Source of the DNA: Halichondria panicea
Lineage: Eukaryota; Porifera; Demospongiae; Suberitida; Halichondriidae
Length of the DNA: 64,000 nucleotides
Direction: 5' to 3'
Assembly: GCF_963675165.1 (NCBI RefSeq)
Contig: NC_087389.1
Coordinates: 2,328,001 to 2,392,000, forward strand
Part shown: piece after piece, positions 54,695-64,000 of the stretch
Numbering within the stretch: the first letter of the stretch is position 1
Layout of the letters: each line of letters begins with the position of its first letter
Translations under genes and position numbers: made by a program
The notes under the pieces: generated by a model
Database searches by the model: none
What the model was told of the DNA's origin: nothing
The model's input: the letters and a program-made list of their open reading frames with translations, nothing else

Positions 54695-55480
54695 TTGTTT
54701 GTGTACATAATTGTGAATTTTTGTTAAGTTTGTTACAAGTGTTTTCAATACGATTTTTTAAACAAAATAGGTTGATAATAATCTATAATAGCTAATACAC
54801 GTCTACCGTCAAAGACAGTTAAGATCACCAGTCCGTAGACCCCACCAACAGAACGGCGGTATGCTCACCTCAAACTGATAGACTGGTCACATACGATAGC
54901 CCTAGCCAGACTGGTCAACAATAAACAAGACACTCCCGAGGTGCGAGTTGTGCGACCACACGACAGGCTACCCTAGAATTCCGTGGGACAACCTGTACGT
55001 ATCCTTACACGATCGGGTTTCAGTATGGGGCTGGGGCACCTCTCCACACACCCTGAAGTTCCCCAATCCAACTCAATCGTGATGGTCGTACGTACAGCCA
55101 ATGCTAGATCTTCGCACCTCTCACACAAACAGTGCCTGGAGATCCTGGATACTTCTAGGAATCGAGGAATCGAAATGGATACAGAGGTCGGTCACCACAA
55201 TTACTCAATGGGGGACTCTTGATGCATTTCCGTCTGAACAATGATTTCAGGTCAGGGCTCCCACCCAGGTTCAGTTGTGCAAACACAACCTGCTCCTTCA
55301 CTACGTAGCCTCCTTTACTGGCCTTCAAGCGAAAAGAAGGCCTGCTACTGACTGCGTGAATATTTTCCCCTGTACAACTTCAACAAAGAATACAAATTCA
55401 TTACTGCGCATGCAGATTTGTATCAGTCCATGTGGTAGGTAAGCATTAACCAATTTCATGGCTTCCAACATAGTGCATGT
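54695..55480. other. No gene recognised
   Basis: ORF 54983-55222 has no motifs. Short repeat gactggtca appears twice near 54885-54918. 55310-55340 contains gaagaaggcc-like repeats. Confidence 0.25.
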
Positions 55481-57856
55481 TTGTAGCAAGGTTTTGCAGC
55501 AATGGAATTGTACCTAAAAATTCTGTAAATTTGTTCCAGGAAGAATGTCTGATGATGGTCATCCATGTGATGGTCACTGCTGCAGGCCTTGTATGCGGAA
55601 GTTGTAGCTATGAGAGTAGGGGTAGAGAATGCCTTCGGTCATCCCCTGTTAGCTCAACGCGCACGCTGCAGGGTGCGAGAAAGAGGGGCAGTGGCCCAGA
55701 CGTGTGTCTCCTTTCACATCGAATGCACAGCCTTTGTCAAAGCGATCTATGGGACTTGCTTTTGGGCCTTGTGAGACACTTCTGTGTATTATCAGTTGTT
55801 ATTTTCCTTTAGTGAGTGATAATGAGTCCATCACAGTTCCTGATTTCCCACCAGTCAACACAGTCCACTCTGCAGCTGGTAATACACATACATTAATTAA
55901 AAACCCAATTTTCATCTGACAATTTTAATAGGTACTGAGAATTGACCCTCCAACAAGAACTGTCGAGGTACATTTAGATGTGTAAATAATAATTAATGCT
56001 GAACTACATATAGATTACTGTCAGCTCAGGAACGCCAGTCACCAAGGTCGTTGACAGTAAGGTTGGACAAGTACTGGCAGGTGGTCACCTTCCTAGAGCT
56101 GTGTCTGCATTTGCATTGAGAGAGTTGCTAGTACAGAAGTGTCGGAAGTCTGGTGATGCCCCTTCTCAGTAGAAGTGTATCGACGAGGTAAAAGTGAAGG
56201 CTGCTCTACTTCCGTGTTACCAGGTCCGACCACAGGAACAAGCCCAAGAAAGGCGCCAAACACCACCCCGGTATCTGTATGGCCCTCAGTGTGTATGGCC
56301 CTCAGTGTGTTGCTTAAGGAACGGAATAGAGAAATGAGTGGACTGCAGTACATGTATGTACATCGCTATAAGACATACTTCCCAAATACATTAATATTAA
56401 CAGCCAGTAATTATCTTAACATTTACAGGCAGGCTTAATCACCTGAACGTAACACTCAGTTACACAGCTGTACTAGGACTCAGCAGCACAGGGTCCCCAT
56501 TAAGAAGTGGATCGATGATGGTTTGTCCTTCAAGTTTGTGGGAGACAAGAGGCGAGGAGGCGAGGAGTGCCAGGAGTGATCACCACGGTCAACTGAAACA
56601 CATGTATAGTCTCCTTGCGGTGAAGTCTCGACTCGAGTGCAGGGTCCTTCCCCACCAGCACCATCAACCAGACCATTAAGAGCAACCTTGTGGTGCTTGT
56701 TAGTCGTGTGTTGTGTGACCACATGAAGGTTTTCAAGTCACAGAAAGGTTCAGTAGCCAAGCACATCCCACATCCACACAGTACCGAAATGGCTACAAAA
56801 TCTGACGTTGTTGTGTGCGATGTGCTGCACAAGAACGAGAACAAGCGATATCTTGGAAAGGACTTTAAGCACACTGTAGCATGATCTGTTGACAGTGGAG
56901 GACAGCAGGGAGCGAGGAGACATCTTGCACTTGCAGATGCTGATACACCCGAGGAAGGATTGGATCGTCTCGAGCCAGTTGCGGAGGATTATGAATCAAT
57001 CTGTGATCTAGAATAATTATGTGGCATACTCTAATTAATGCCCTTGAGTACAATGTAACAAAAAACATAATTCAGTATGTATGTACGTACACGTACATGT
57101 ACTGTGATAACGTGTATAAATTAATTATACAAGTAGGTATACATGAAAGCGTTCAAGTCATTAACATGACTGTACAATTAATGTACATGCATGTGTATTT
57201 ACCTTTTCTTTAACAGAGTGTGTTTTCAAGATCAGCTCTGTTGATTTCGCAACTCTCAGCCATCTATTCCTGAGATCCTAACCTGAGATCCTAAGAAAGA
57301 CATGCATGCTTCTTTGATGTCTGTGTTGCCTTTGATGTCTGTGTTGCAGCAGACATCATCCTTGGAATAGACATGGACAGTGAGCTCCCTCCAACGGCCT
57401 CCAAGGTGGTTGACCGGTTCGATTGCCTGTAGAGGACAGCAACAACCGAGTCCACAACTATAGTCGGGTCCTGTGCCATGTAGCGTCCCTAGCCATGGAG
57501 TTCACGGACGCTTGGAGTGAAGGTGATGGTGCCGGGAGACGAACCAAGTACGCACTGGAGGCTCTCAGGATTCAGGTGCAGTTGGCTACTCTCCCGAGAT
57601 TCGTGAATACACATGGCGGTAATGGTCGGAATATCCCATGTGATTTACACAATGAGCATGTGAACATGGGGGCTAGTACAAGATCGGCAAGAAGTGTCAC
57701 TACCATTGCTCACCTGGTCGATTCTCAGGTAGGGATGCACCCAGAATCATTGGCCCACAGGCAGACATCAAATCGATCGTCCAACCAGAAGATTTTGGAA
57801 GTCCAGACTGAGCATTCAAGAAGGAATGGATCGTCAGCACAGAGCTCGGGCTAGAT
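55480..57856 (+). pseudogene. DUF6589-like TE-associated gene, spliced and frame-broken
   Basis: Exons recognised by content and borders: to 55878 (FGPCETLLCIISCYFPLVSD, PPVNTVHSAAG, donor GTAATA); 55932-55967 (VLRIDPPTRTVE, acceptor taatag, donor GTACAT); and 56014 onward (SSGTPVTKVVDSKVGQVLAG, HLPRAVSAFALRELLVQKC). Further pieces are VPIKKWIDDGLSFKFVGDKR at about 56495 and VSRVLCDHMKVFKSQKGSVA, KHIPHPHSTEMATKSDVVVC at 56700-56820. Near 57510-57700 come GDGAGRRTKYALEALRIQVQ and RFVNTHGGNGRNIPCDLHNE, HVNMGASTRSARSVTT. The last blocks are what I recall as the DUF6589 domain of invertebrate multi-copy proteins of unknown role. Stops and frame changes are numerous. It is convergent with a RecQ-like gene. 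Confidence 0.6.
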
Positions 57857-57903
57857 AGAATGTCGATGAATTTGACTCTTGAGTTGCGGGTGCATGTGGG
57901 CTA

Positions 57904-58318
57904 CTGGCGAAGCACCTTAAAAAAAACGAGATGAAGGCCGTACCGGTCTTGGAAACCGGCCTAATATACCATGTATTCGAGGGTAAAACTTTCGCTGTAC
58001 CGCAAACATTTACCTACAGCACGAACGCATACTCGAGATGTAAGAGGTAAACAATAATTAATGCCAGGAGGGTTACCCCTCAGCCCTGTGTATATGTACA
58101 CCATACCACCATAACAATAACTTACTTTTATGTTTTGGAGAACATTCCTCAGTATCTTGAGTCCAGACAGAGCGTCACAGCTGATTATTACCACCAAGTC
58201 AACTGCACGCACAAACTGAATGATGGATTGTCAGCAAATTAAAAATTAATGATTAGGCTGGTTTCCAAGACACCATGAGGTACAGCCTTCATCTCGTTTT
58301 TTTAAGGTGCTTCGCCAG
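57904..58318. mobile_element. MITE of 415 bp with TA duplication
   Basis: The ends ctggcgaagcaccttaaaaa and their inverted copy are about 33 bp, with one A of difference in an A run, and similarity continues imperfectly for some 65 bp (gagatgaaggc.gtacc, ttggaaacc.gccta). TA flanks both sides (57902-57903, 58319-58320). The interior holds a minus-strand exon-like stretch (58220-58133: acceptor atccatcattcag, VRAVDLVVIISCDALSGLKI, donor GTAAGT). No transposase is present. Confidence 0.8.
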
Positions 58319-58320
58319 TA

Positions 58321-58480
58321 CTAAGATTTGTCGGAGGTACTTTCTTCTCGATTACAGTATAAATAATTATACTGAGTTGCGATTGTCCGATTCAAACACA
58401 TGTAACCTTAGGGAATGATAGCTTTGCAGGTGTCGCAACATCATCAAAGTAATCGAGAAGAAAGTCCGACAAATCTTAGC
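58321..58480. repeat. Inverted duplication of a RecQ-like gene fragment
   Basis: taagatttgtcgga..ctttcttctcgatta at 58323-58357 is the reverse complement of 58451-58480, which lies in the RecQ-like coding sequence. The first copy abuts the MITE. About 95 bp separate the arms. Confidence 0.7.
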
Positions 58481-59469
58481 ATTCTCCACATACCGTCTCA
58501 CAGTCGCAACTTCTCTCATCTTGTGATCGTGGTCCTTCACTGTGGAACATCAGACGGCATAGTGGAAGTTGACGGCTCTCCAAAGTTGACGGCTCTCCAC
58601 CTCTACACCATAGTGGATCGTCTGATTGACGCCAACACAATCGATTCCCATGCCTAGAGCCATCGTAGCAAACACAACACGAACAACGCCATCAACATTC
58701 GTCAAGCTGGTTATTATGACATCCTTGTTGTCCAAACAATTTGAAGTCACTTAACTTTGGAGCCCAAAGTGAGAGGCATACAAATTGGCACACATGTCAT
58801 GTGTGCCAAGAGAGCGACAGTAAACAATCAGTCGTTTGGCCTTCAGTCGTTTGGCCTTCACCGAAAAATCATCCTCGAGATTACTGGACCGTTGCTAGGC
58901 GACGATACAACATGTTCAGAGATTTGATGACAATGGATCGAACTGCATCAGTAACAGTTGCAGTGAGAGCAAGCACAGGGACACCAAACGGAACAAAGGC
59001 ACGTAGCTCATGAATACGGGCGTACGTTGGTCGAAAGTTGTCACTCCACTCTAACTATAACACAATGTGCTGCCACAGCAACAACTGTATCACATAAAGG
59101 TATGGCCTCTGGACAACTATAAAGGAAGCGATACCTGCGATACCTGCCAGTCTTGAGGTCTCTTTCATTGGCAAGGTACTTCTTGTCGAGTTTCCACCAG
59201 CAGACACACCACTACTCTGGAGACCTGATCAACAATCAGGGACACAAGGGGGGACACAACTATAACCACACTCAACTCAGCTTCAGGAGCCTACCAAGTT
59301 TATGGTCAAACAAAAACGGTAGAAGCTGGTAACAGCCATAGCCTGTAGGGAACCACACAAAACAGACCTTCAACACCTCGACTTGTTTACTCTTCAGCAC
59401 AACATCATCACGAGCTTTTGCATACTGCACAGCAGCAGCAAAGTTAGTTCTATCTAGCTCTGTCTCCAT
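58390..59469 (-). pseudogene. RecQ-like DNA helicase relic
   Basis: The start METELDRTNFAAAVQYAKAR (ATG at 59469) passes to KSKQVEVLKVCF and a Walker A region reading PTGYGCYQLLPF (about 59327-59350) in which the expected Lys-Ser after the last Gly is absent. Then come VVIVVSPLVSLIVDQVS, KKYLANERDLKTGRY, RLIVYCRSL, NMCANLY-like remnants, VVRVVFATMALGMGIDCVG with VNQTIHYG, and a C-terminal piece VRRYVENAKIC, FLLDYFDDVATPAKLSF. This is the order of helicase domains 1 and 2 and the zinc region of RecQ-type 3'-5' helicases, in a multi-copy version I recall from sponges and cnidarians. Frameshifts are common and short duplications (aaggccaaacgactg; gttgacggctctccaaa) are inserted. Confidence 0.7.
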
Positions 59470-59936
59470 TGCCACTTGACTTATAAGGGGGAAATTATAA
59501 ACGGAACAGCTACTTACATTACTGTTATAAAAAATGTGTTCCACCACCTCTGAATACCACGAACAGAGAACCCCAACATTTTCGTTCGTCCGGGATCTTT
59601 GCCATTTACTAATATGCCATCGAATGATACCTATAATACTAACTTGATCACTGTCCGTAAAATCTGATGTATCACTTAATCTTGTTCTCTTTGATGCTTT
59701 ATTTTTATGTCCACTGTGACCTCTCTTTCCAAGTGATTGGTGATTGTTTCTTAGCACATAGCTCACTAACAAACTGCTGTATTCTAATCCTGTGCCCAGG
59801 TGGAAACTTCTTGCTTTTCGTTAAAAGGTCAGGGTGTTCGTTCATCAGAGATAAATTGTTCTATTTGTTCAATCGAATTTCCCGGCTCAAAATTGTATCA
59901 AATCCGTACCAAATCCTGCAGTTGTAAAGCACTTAC

Positions 59937-60003
59937 TATGTACGGGGGAAGAGCATCCTTCATTAATTGCTGTGCCTCCTTTTCAGCTTCGGAAAATGAA
60001 GAT
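59937..60003 (-). CDS. Candidate exon upstream of the RecQ-like gene
   Basis: The acceptor tgttacttgtag precedes 60003 and donor GTAAGT follows 59937. The frame is SSFSEAEKEAQQLMKDALPP, YI. A possible next exon near 59895-59820 reads FEPGNSIEQIEQFISDERTP, and 59772-59630 adds KRGHSGHKNKASKRTRLSDT. They could be the N-terminal exons of the RecQ-like gene or a separate small gene. Confidence 0.4.
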
Positions 60004-60785
60004 TCCTACAAGTAACAAAAATGTGTATGCTTGACAAAGCCAGGAATCTAGCTAGTTTAGGCTAGAGCTTCAGACATCTTCTTAAAGTGGAAGCAGCTTG
60101 AGATCTGTGAGTATTCATATATATGATTACACAACATTATAACAACATTTTTATGGCGGCATCGAGGGCTACCAAAGCCTCGACCAGCTCACCTTGAAGG
60201 ACTTCAGGGTGAGTTTCAGTAGCTTTTTGCCTCTCCTTTGCCTCGTGGAGCTAGAAGTACACGTGACAATTCCGGATCTAATCAAGGCCTCTTGAGAGGC
60301 TATTCAATAAAGGGTGTGGTCACAATCATACCCACGCCCCTTACCCTTAAAAAGGCGTGGTTTATAGCCTCGCTCAAGATTTCATTCGAGATTTCATAGA
60401 AGATTTCAGATTTCTATGCTTGATTAGTAAAACCTACATAGGATTGGCAGTGGGTTTGCCCGTGTTTAGCAAAATTTCACTTATTTTGACTCATGTTCAA
60501 ACTGTTCTATCTCTGCAGGGAGAGGCAATCTCAAGAATCTGGATGAACAGATAGTTTATTTAGCCTTTTCTCTGTATCTCTCATTTTATTATCCATGAAC
60601 CTTTTATAATGATTAATATTGTCATTTTTATAATAATTAAGAATACATCAGTTGATTGTAGAGGTAACTTTAAATGCTCTTTGTCAACAGAACAAGTGCA
60701 ACAAGCAGTCCAAGTGTAACTGTAATAATATAAAGTCATTCAAATATATATATAGATGTAAGTAACTCACCTAAGAAATTAGCTG
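60004..60785. other. No gene recognised
   Basis: Short palindromic words (gaggctattcaataaag, ttaaaaaggcgtgg) near 60300-60360 and AT-rich sequence. It should contain the 5' terminus of the Helitron that begins coding at about 60.8-61.1 kb, but no terminal motif could be fixed. Confidence 0.25.
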
Positions 60786-61061
60786 ATGCGTCTTCCTTAT
60801 AGCATGAACCACGAGGTTCTGTTGCGCAGGAGCCACCTGTATATTATTGCTGTGGCTTGTACAGAGCATGCGTATAATGAAAATGGCGGAATTTTCTTGG
60901 TTGGAAAATTGTTGTCAAGAGAGGTCAGGTGCATTTTGAAACCGATCGCAAATCTGAGGAACTGCTTTTTAATCCAAGTTGTGTTCATTTGGAAAAGCTA
61001 TGCAGAATGTCCTGGAGATGGCTGTACTTCGAGCAAATGCTGGGCAAGGCTGTTTGTTAGC

Positions 61062-61970
61062 ATGCCTTTCAAAAGCAGCAAACTCACAAACCGTAAAAAG
61101 CGCAAAACACGATACCAAAACCTTTCAGACACTCAGAAATCCTCTGGTACTGACTATTACAAATCTCATCGGGACATTGTTATTAAAAAAGCTTTACACT
61201 ATCGGTCCCAAAATCTTGAGACAGCTACAGCTTCCACAAGGAAGGCTGTTTCCAAGCATAGAGGTTTACACCCCGAAGAGGCCAAAGCCTCCACAAGGAG
61301 TGCTACGGTCAAGTGGCGAAATTCAAACCCCGACAAGGCCACAGCATCCACCAGGAGTGCTACGGTCAAGTGGCGAAATTCAAAGCCCGACAAGGCCACA
61401 GCCTCCACAAGGAGTGCTACGGTCAGGTGGAGAAATTCAAAGCCGGACAAGGCCACAGCCTCCACAAGGAGAGCTGTGTCCAAGTACAGGAATTCAAAGC
61501 CAAAGCCCGACAAGGCCACAGCCTCCACAAGGAGGGCTGTGTCAAAATATCGGTATCTGAATCCTGAGAAAAGTGCGCTTCAAACCCGGCAGTCGGTTTC
61601 GACCCACTACCGCAAAAACACTCAACGCAGTAGAGCTCTCTCACGGACCTCTACTGCGCGGAGCTATATGAAGCAATTATTTGTTCTCCGCAAAAAGTCT
61701 TCTCAAACCTCTAGAGCGTCGTACAAACGACGTGCAAAGGCTTTTAACGCGAGAAGGAAGCAAAAATACCCGCTAGCTGAACCAAACGACCAAGTAATGC
61801 ACTCCCTTAGGATAAGCCTACAGGACGTTTTCACTAAAAGCAAGGTCCTTACAAAATGCATTCTCGAAGGTTTAGCAAAAATTCCAAACTGGAAGGACGG
61901 CAAAAACAAAGCAGCCCAAAAGTTCACTGCATGTAAGCTTGCTGCCAGTGTGAGGCTCAGCCTACTGTAG
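61062..61970 (+). CDS. Helitron first ORF with 19-residue basic repeats
   Basis: The frame is open from 60786; I take ATG 61062 (MPFKSSKLTNRKKRKTRYQN) as the likelier start because composition changes there. Residues encoded by 61218-61566 form seven tandem repeats of about 19 residues, of the type DKATASTRSATVKWRNSKP, rich in Lys, Arg, Thr and Ser. The middle copies are nearly identical and the outer ones diverged. The C-terminal part (SYKRRAKAFNARRKQKYPLA; LRISLQDVFTKSKVLTKCIL) is also basic. Such repeats suggest a nucleic-acid-binding array. It stops at TAG 61968, and the next Helitron pieces continue in other frames, so this may be the N-terminal part of one long Helitron protein. Confidence 0.6.
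   Translation: MPFKSSKLTNRKKRKTRYQNLSDTQKSSGTDYYKSHRDIVIKKALHYRSQNLETATASTRKAVSKHRGLHPEEAKASTRSATVKWRNSNPDKATASTRSATVKWRNSKPDKATASTRSATVRWRNSKPDKATASTRRAVSKYRNSKPKPDKATASTRRAVSKYRYLNPEKSALQTRQSVSTHYRKNTQRSRALSRTSTARSYMKQLFVLRKKSSQTSRASYKRRAKAFNARRKQKYPLAEPNDQVMHSLRISLQDVFTKSKVLTKCILEGLAKIPNWKDGKNKAAQKFTACKLAASVRLSLL
61218..61566 (+). repeat. 57-bp coding tandem repeat
   Basis: About six to seven units of 57 bp (aaggccacagc.tccac.aggagtgct core). One unit is 6 bp longer owing to an extra AAGCCA. Confidence 0.85.
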
Positions 61971-61972
61971 CT

Positions 61973-64000
61973 GGCCTCCTAGGGGTCAAGAGAGACGTCA
62001 TGGACCAACGTTTCACGTGCATTAAGGACTTTGGCCTTAGGTGCCATACAGATTGTAGAGAGCCTTACTTTTACGAAGCTGGTTACACCCACGACCACCT
62101 GCCTGAATGTACGTACACTAGCCAGTGCACAAACTGCCCACTCCGATACAGGTGAAAACGACCGGTGAGTGCATGCTAGCAGACCACAATCCTATTGTGT
62201 CTGAAAAAACCCCTCAGAAAAAAAAATTACCCAAACCAAGGTGGGCCTGTACGGCAAGGTGTAGGCAAGTTTCAAACGTAGAGTTTGAAAGAATTGCCGA
62301 TTTGCAGGACATGTTTTGCGAAGACCTTCAAGTCCTCAGAGACCGCCTGGACGGCCTCCACACGTGTCCGTATGTGCACACGCACACGCACATACAGGAA
62401 TGGGAAGTCCCGCTCGACCCCGAAATTCCAGATCACGAATTAAAGGCGGGCAATTTGAGGATGGGCCATCCCCACGTTTGTCACTTGTTCGGGAGCGTTT
62501 GTGACAATCAGTTGAGGATTCTCAGAAACGCTCTCGTGCACTATCCCGCCCTGTCCAAGTTACAAGGGCAAGTGTACGAAGCAATAAGAAAGAGCAACAA
62601 AATAGCAAAGCTAGACGCTGGCATTAAAATCCACGACTATCAGCTGCTCCTAGAAGCTTGCGAACTCACTTTCGAAAAGCTGTTTGATCGCAATTGCGTA
62701 GAACCACAGGATGTCGGTAAATGTAGCGATACGCTAGACACACCCTTTAGAGTTAAACATCTAGAAGCTTTGCTCATGTCTAAGTACGCTAAATTAATTC
62801 AGCAGTACGAGAAAAAAGTCCGCGACTATGCGATACACCCGTGCATGTGTTGCGACCAACTGTTCCGCTGTGGTGGCCCCCGAGAGCCTTCCCGAAAGTT
62901 TTGCCTGGTTAACCGTCAGAGCTTACGCTTTGCTGGTTAACGAGGATGTTTGGGAGGAAGAAAAAGTTTACATGTGTAACCACTGTAAACCAAAGATGAA
63001 GTTGGACATAATTCCACCTAGGGCCGTAGTGAACGGTCTAGAAACGGCACCCCTGCCAGACGAGCTGAAGGGGCTCGACGCCTTTAGCTTGCAATTGATT
63101 CAACTAGCGAAAACGACAATTGTCTCAAAGCGTGCCGCGGTAACATGTTCATTCTGCCATTGCCCATGGCAAACACGGCTGAAACGCTAGCTCTGAACGA
63201 ATGCGGACTGCCTAAACCGCAGCTGTACGTTAAAGTCGACGGGGTTCCCACAAAGAAAAACGTTCTTTGGCGGAAGTTCGTCGACATAAACAAAATCGAA
63301 GGAGCTTTGACAAAACTCAAAGAAATCAACTGGTTGTACGTAGACGTGCAACCGGGAAAAGTAGAACAGTCCATGGAGGACGTAGTCATAGAGGTTGCAA
63401 ACAGTGCAACCAGTACCATGCTCGAAAAGGTGACCGACAAGTCGGGATACGCGGCCGGTATACAAGTTTACACGGTACGTAGTTTAGACACGTTCAAACC
63501 CAACGTTGCCGACATAGACCAGTTTAAAATGCTCAAGGTAGACAAATATCCGTTAAAAAGTAGCCAGGAGCATTTAGACGTCATGTGCTTCCCAAACCTT
63601 TTCCCAACAGGTAGATTCGGCGAGTTTCACCCTCGTGACGAGCAGCGAGTACGTAAAGTCGCGTCTAAACAACAAAGACTCTAGGTACAGAAAAAGTAGC
63701 GAGTACCTGTTCTACCTCACGCACCAAAAACTCTTGAGAGAGATCAAAGCGGGAATTTTCAACGTGCTTAAAAACACCACGAACAGACATTCCTCTGTCA
63801 AAGACCTGCTGAAACAGCTAGAAAAAAAAGACGGCGAGCTAGAGGGAAACCTCTCCACAATCATGCGTAGTGTGCGTGGAACCAAGGAACCAAGCAGTAC
63901 TGGCATAAAACTGCCGGTGAATTGAATGCTCTAGTTAGGGAGAACGGTCCAGCTACCATTTTCATGACGCTAAGCTGTGCAGAATATAGCTCGCCAGACA
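61973..64000 (+). pseudogene. Helitron Rep/helicase N-terminal part, runs off the window
   Basis: First comes RFTCIKDFGLRCHTDCREP, YFYEAGYTHDHLPECTYTSQ (61990-62150) with several Cys. Then 62125-62940 (KPRWACTARCRQVSNVEFER and a Cys pair near CMCCDQLFRCGG) and 62900-63190 (MCNHCKPKMKLDIIPPRAVV, LPDELKGLDAFSLQLIQLAK), which is DUF6570-like. Next, 63145-63684 has FVDINKIEGALTKLKEINWL and HLDVMCFPNLFPTGRFGEFH, where the Helitron_like_N domain begins. It continues to the edge with SEYVKSRLNNKDSRYRKSSE, ELEGNLSTIMRSVRGTK and ATIFMTLSCAEYSSPD. The HUH nuclease and helicase would lie beyond the window. Frame changes occur near 62130, 62890, 63165, 63650 and 63890. Confidence 0.8.

Noticed and set aside
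61199-61528. 109-codon minus-strand ORF with VEAVALSGFEF repeats
   Set aside because: It is the exact antisense of the 57-bp coding repeat of the Helitron ORF.
1-64000. tRNA and rRNA genes
   Set aside because: No cloverleaf with A and B boxes or conserved rRNA strings was noticed by eye; a tRNA scan would be needed to exclude them.

Overview
The window looks like repeat-dominated, AT-rich nuclear DNA of an invertebrate animal. No bacterial operons, rRNA or tRNA genes are visible. The mix of mobile-element families (Helitron with a DUF6570-like part, animal EnSpm/CACTA, pogo-like, piggyBac-like, hAT, Ty1/copia, Ty3/gypsy, LINE), plus TE-associated DUF6589-like and RecQ-like proteins that I recall from sponge and cnidarian genomes, makes a sponge the best guess. 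That is an inference, not a proof. All family names are my recognition of motifs by eye; no search was run.

Layout: 0.5-5.8 kb, a decayed LINE split by a block of Ty1/copia gag and Ty3/gypsy pol relics. 10.3-10.8 kb, an orphan integrase-like relic. 13.4-21.3 kb, a PHD-finger-like exon followed by an array of short repeated exon-like cassettes and a terminal ORF. Two mobile elements interrupt this array: a 2.2 kb pogo-like transposon (14052-16262, TA duplication) and a complete-ended Ty1/copia element (16425-20793, 5-bp duplication AAGTT). 21.3-28.3 kb is mostly unassigned. 28.35-29.03 kb, a piggyBac-like non-autonomous element. 29.3-31.6 kb, an unrecognised convergent gene pair. 32.0-33.4 kb, a Helitron relic on the minus strand. 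34.8-35.1 kb, the end of a hAT transposase. 36.8-37.4 kb, minus-strand exons. 37.7-39.6 kb, an EnSpm/CACTA transposase with introns. 40.9-42.3 kb, another gypsy relic. 42.5-43.0 kb, small minus-strand exons. 43.93-47.70 kb, a Tc1/mariner-superfamily-like element with inverted repeats of about 600 bp. 48.2-48.5 kb, two small fold-back elements. 50.4-51.2 kb, an unnamed conserved-looking gene. 54.4-54.7 kb, a second EnSpm-like relic. 55.5-57.9 kb (+) and 58.4-59.5 kb (-), a DUF6589-like gene facing a RecQ-like helicase gene with a 415-bp MITE between them. 60.8 kb to the end, a Helitron whose first ORF has 19-residue basic repeats; it runs off the window.

The strongest window-wide signal is not a gene. 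Short direct tandem duplications of roughly 7-20 bp occur every few hundred bases. In several places (17.43, 26.34, 36.87 and 54.59 kb) a duplication sits exactly where a reading frame breaks. This is either a real and unusual mutational habit of this genome or an assembly artefact, and it affects every ORF call here. Almost all coding regions are therefore listed as pseudogenes or fragments.
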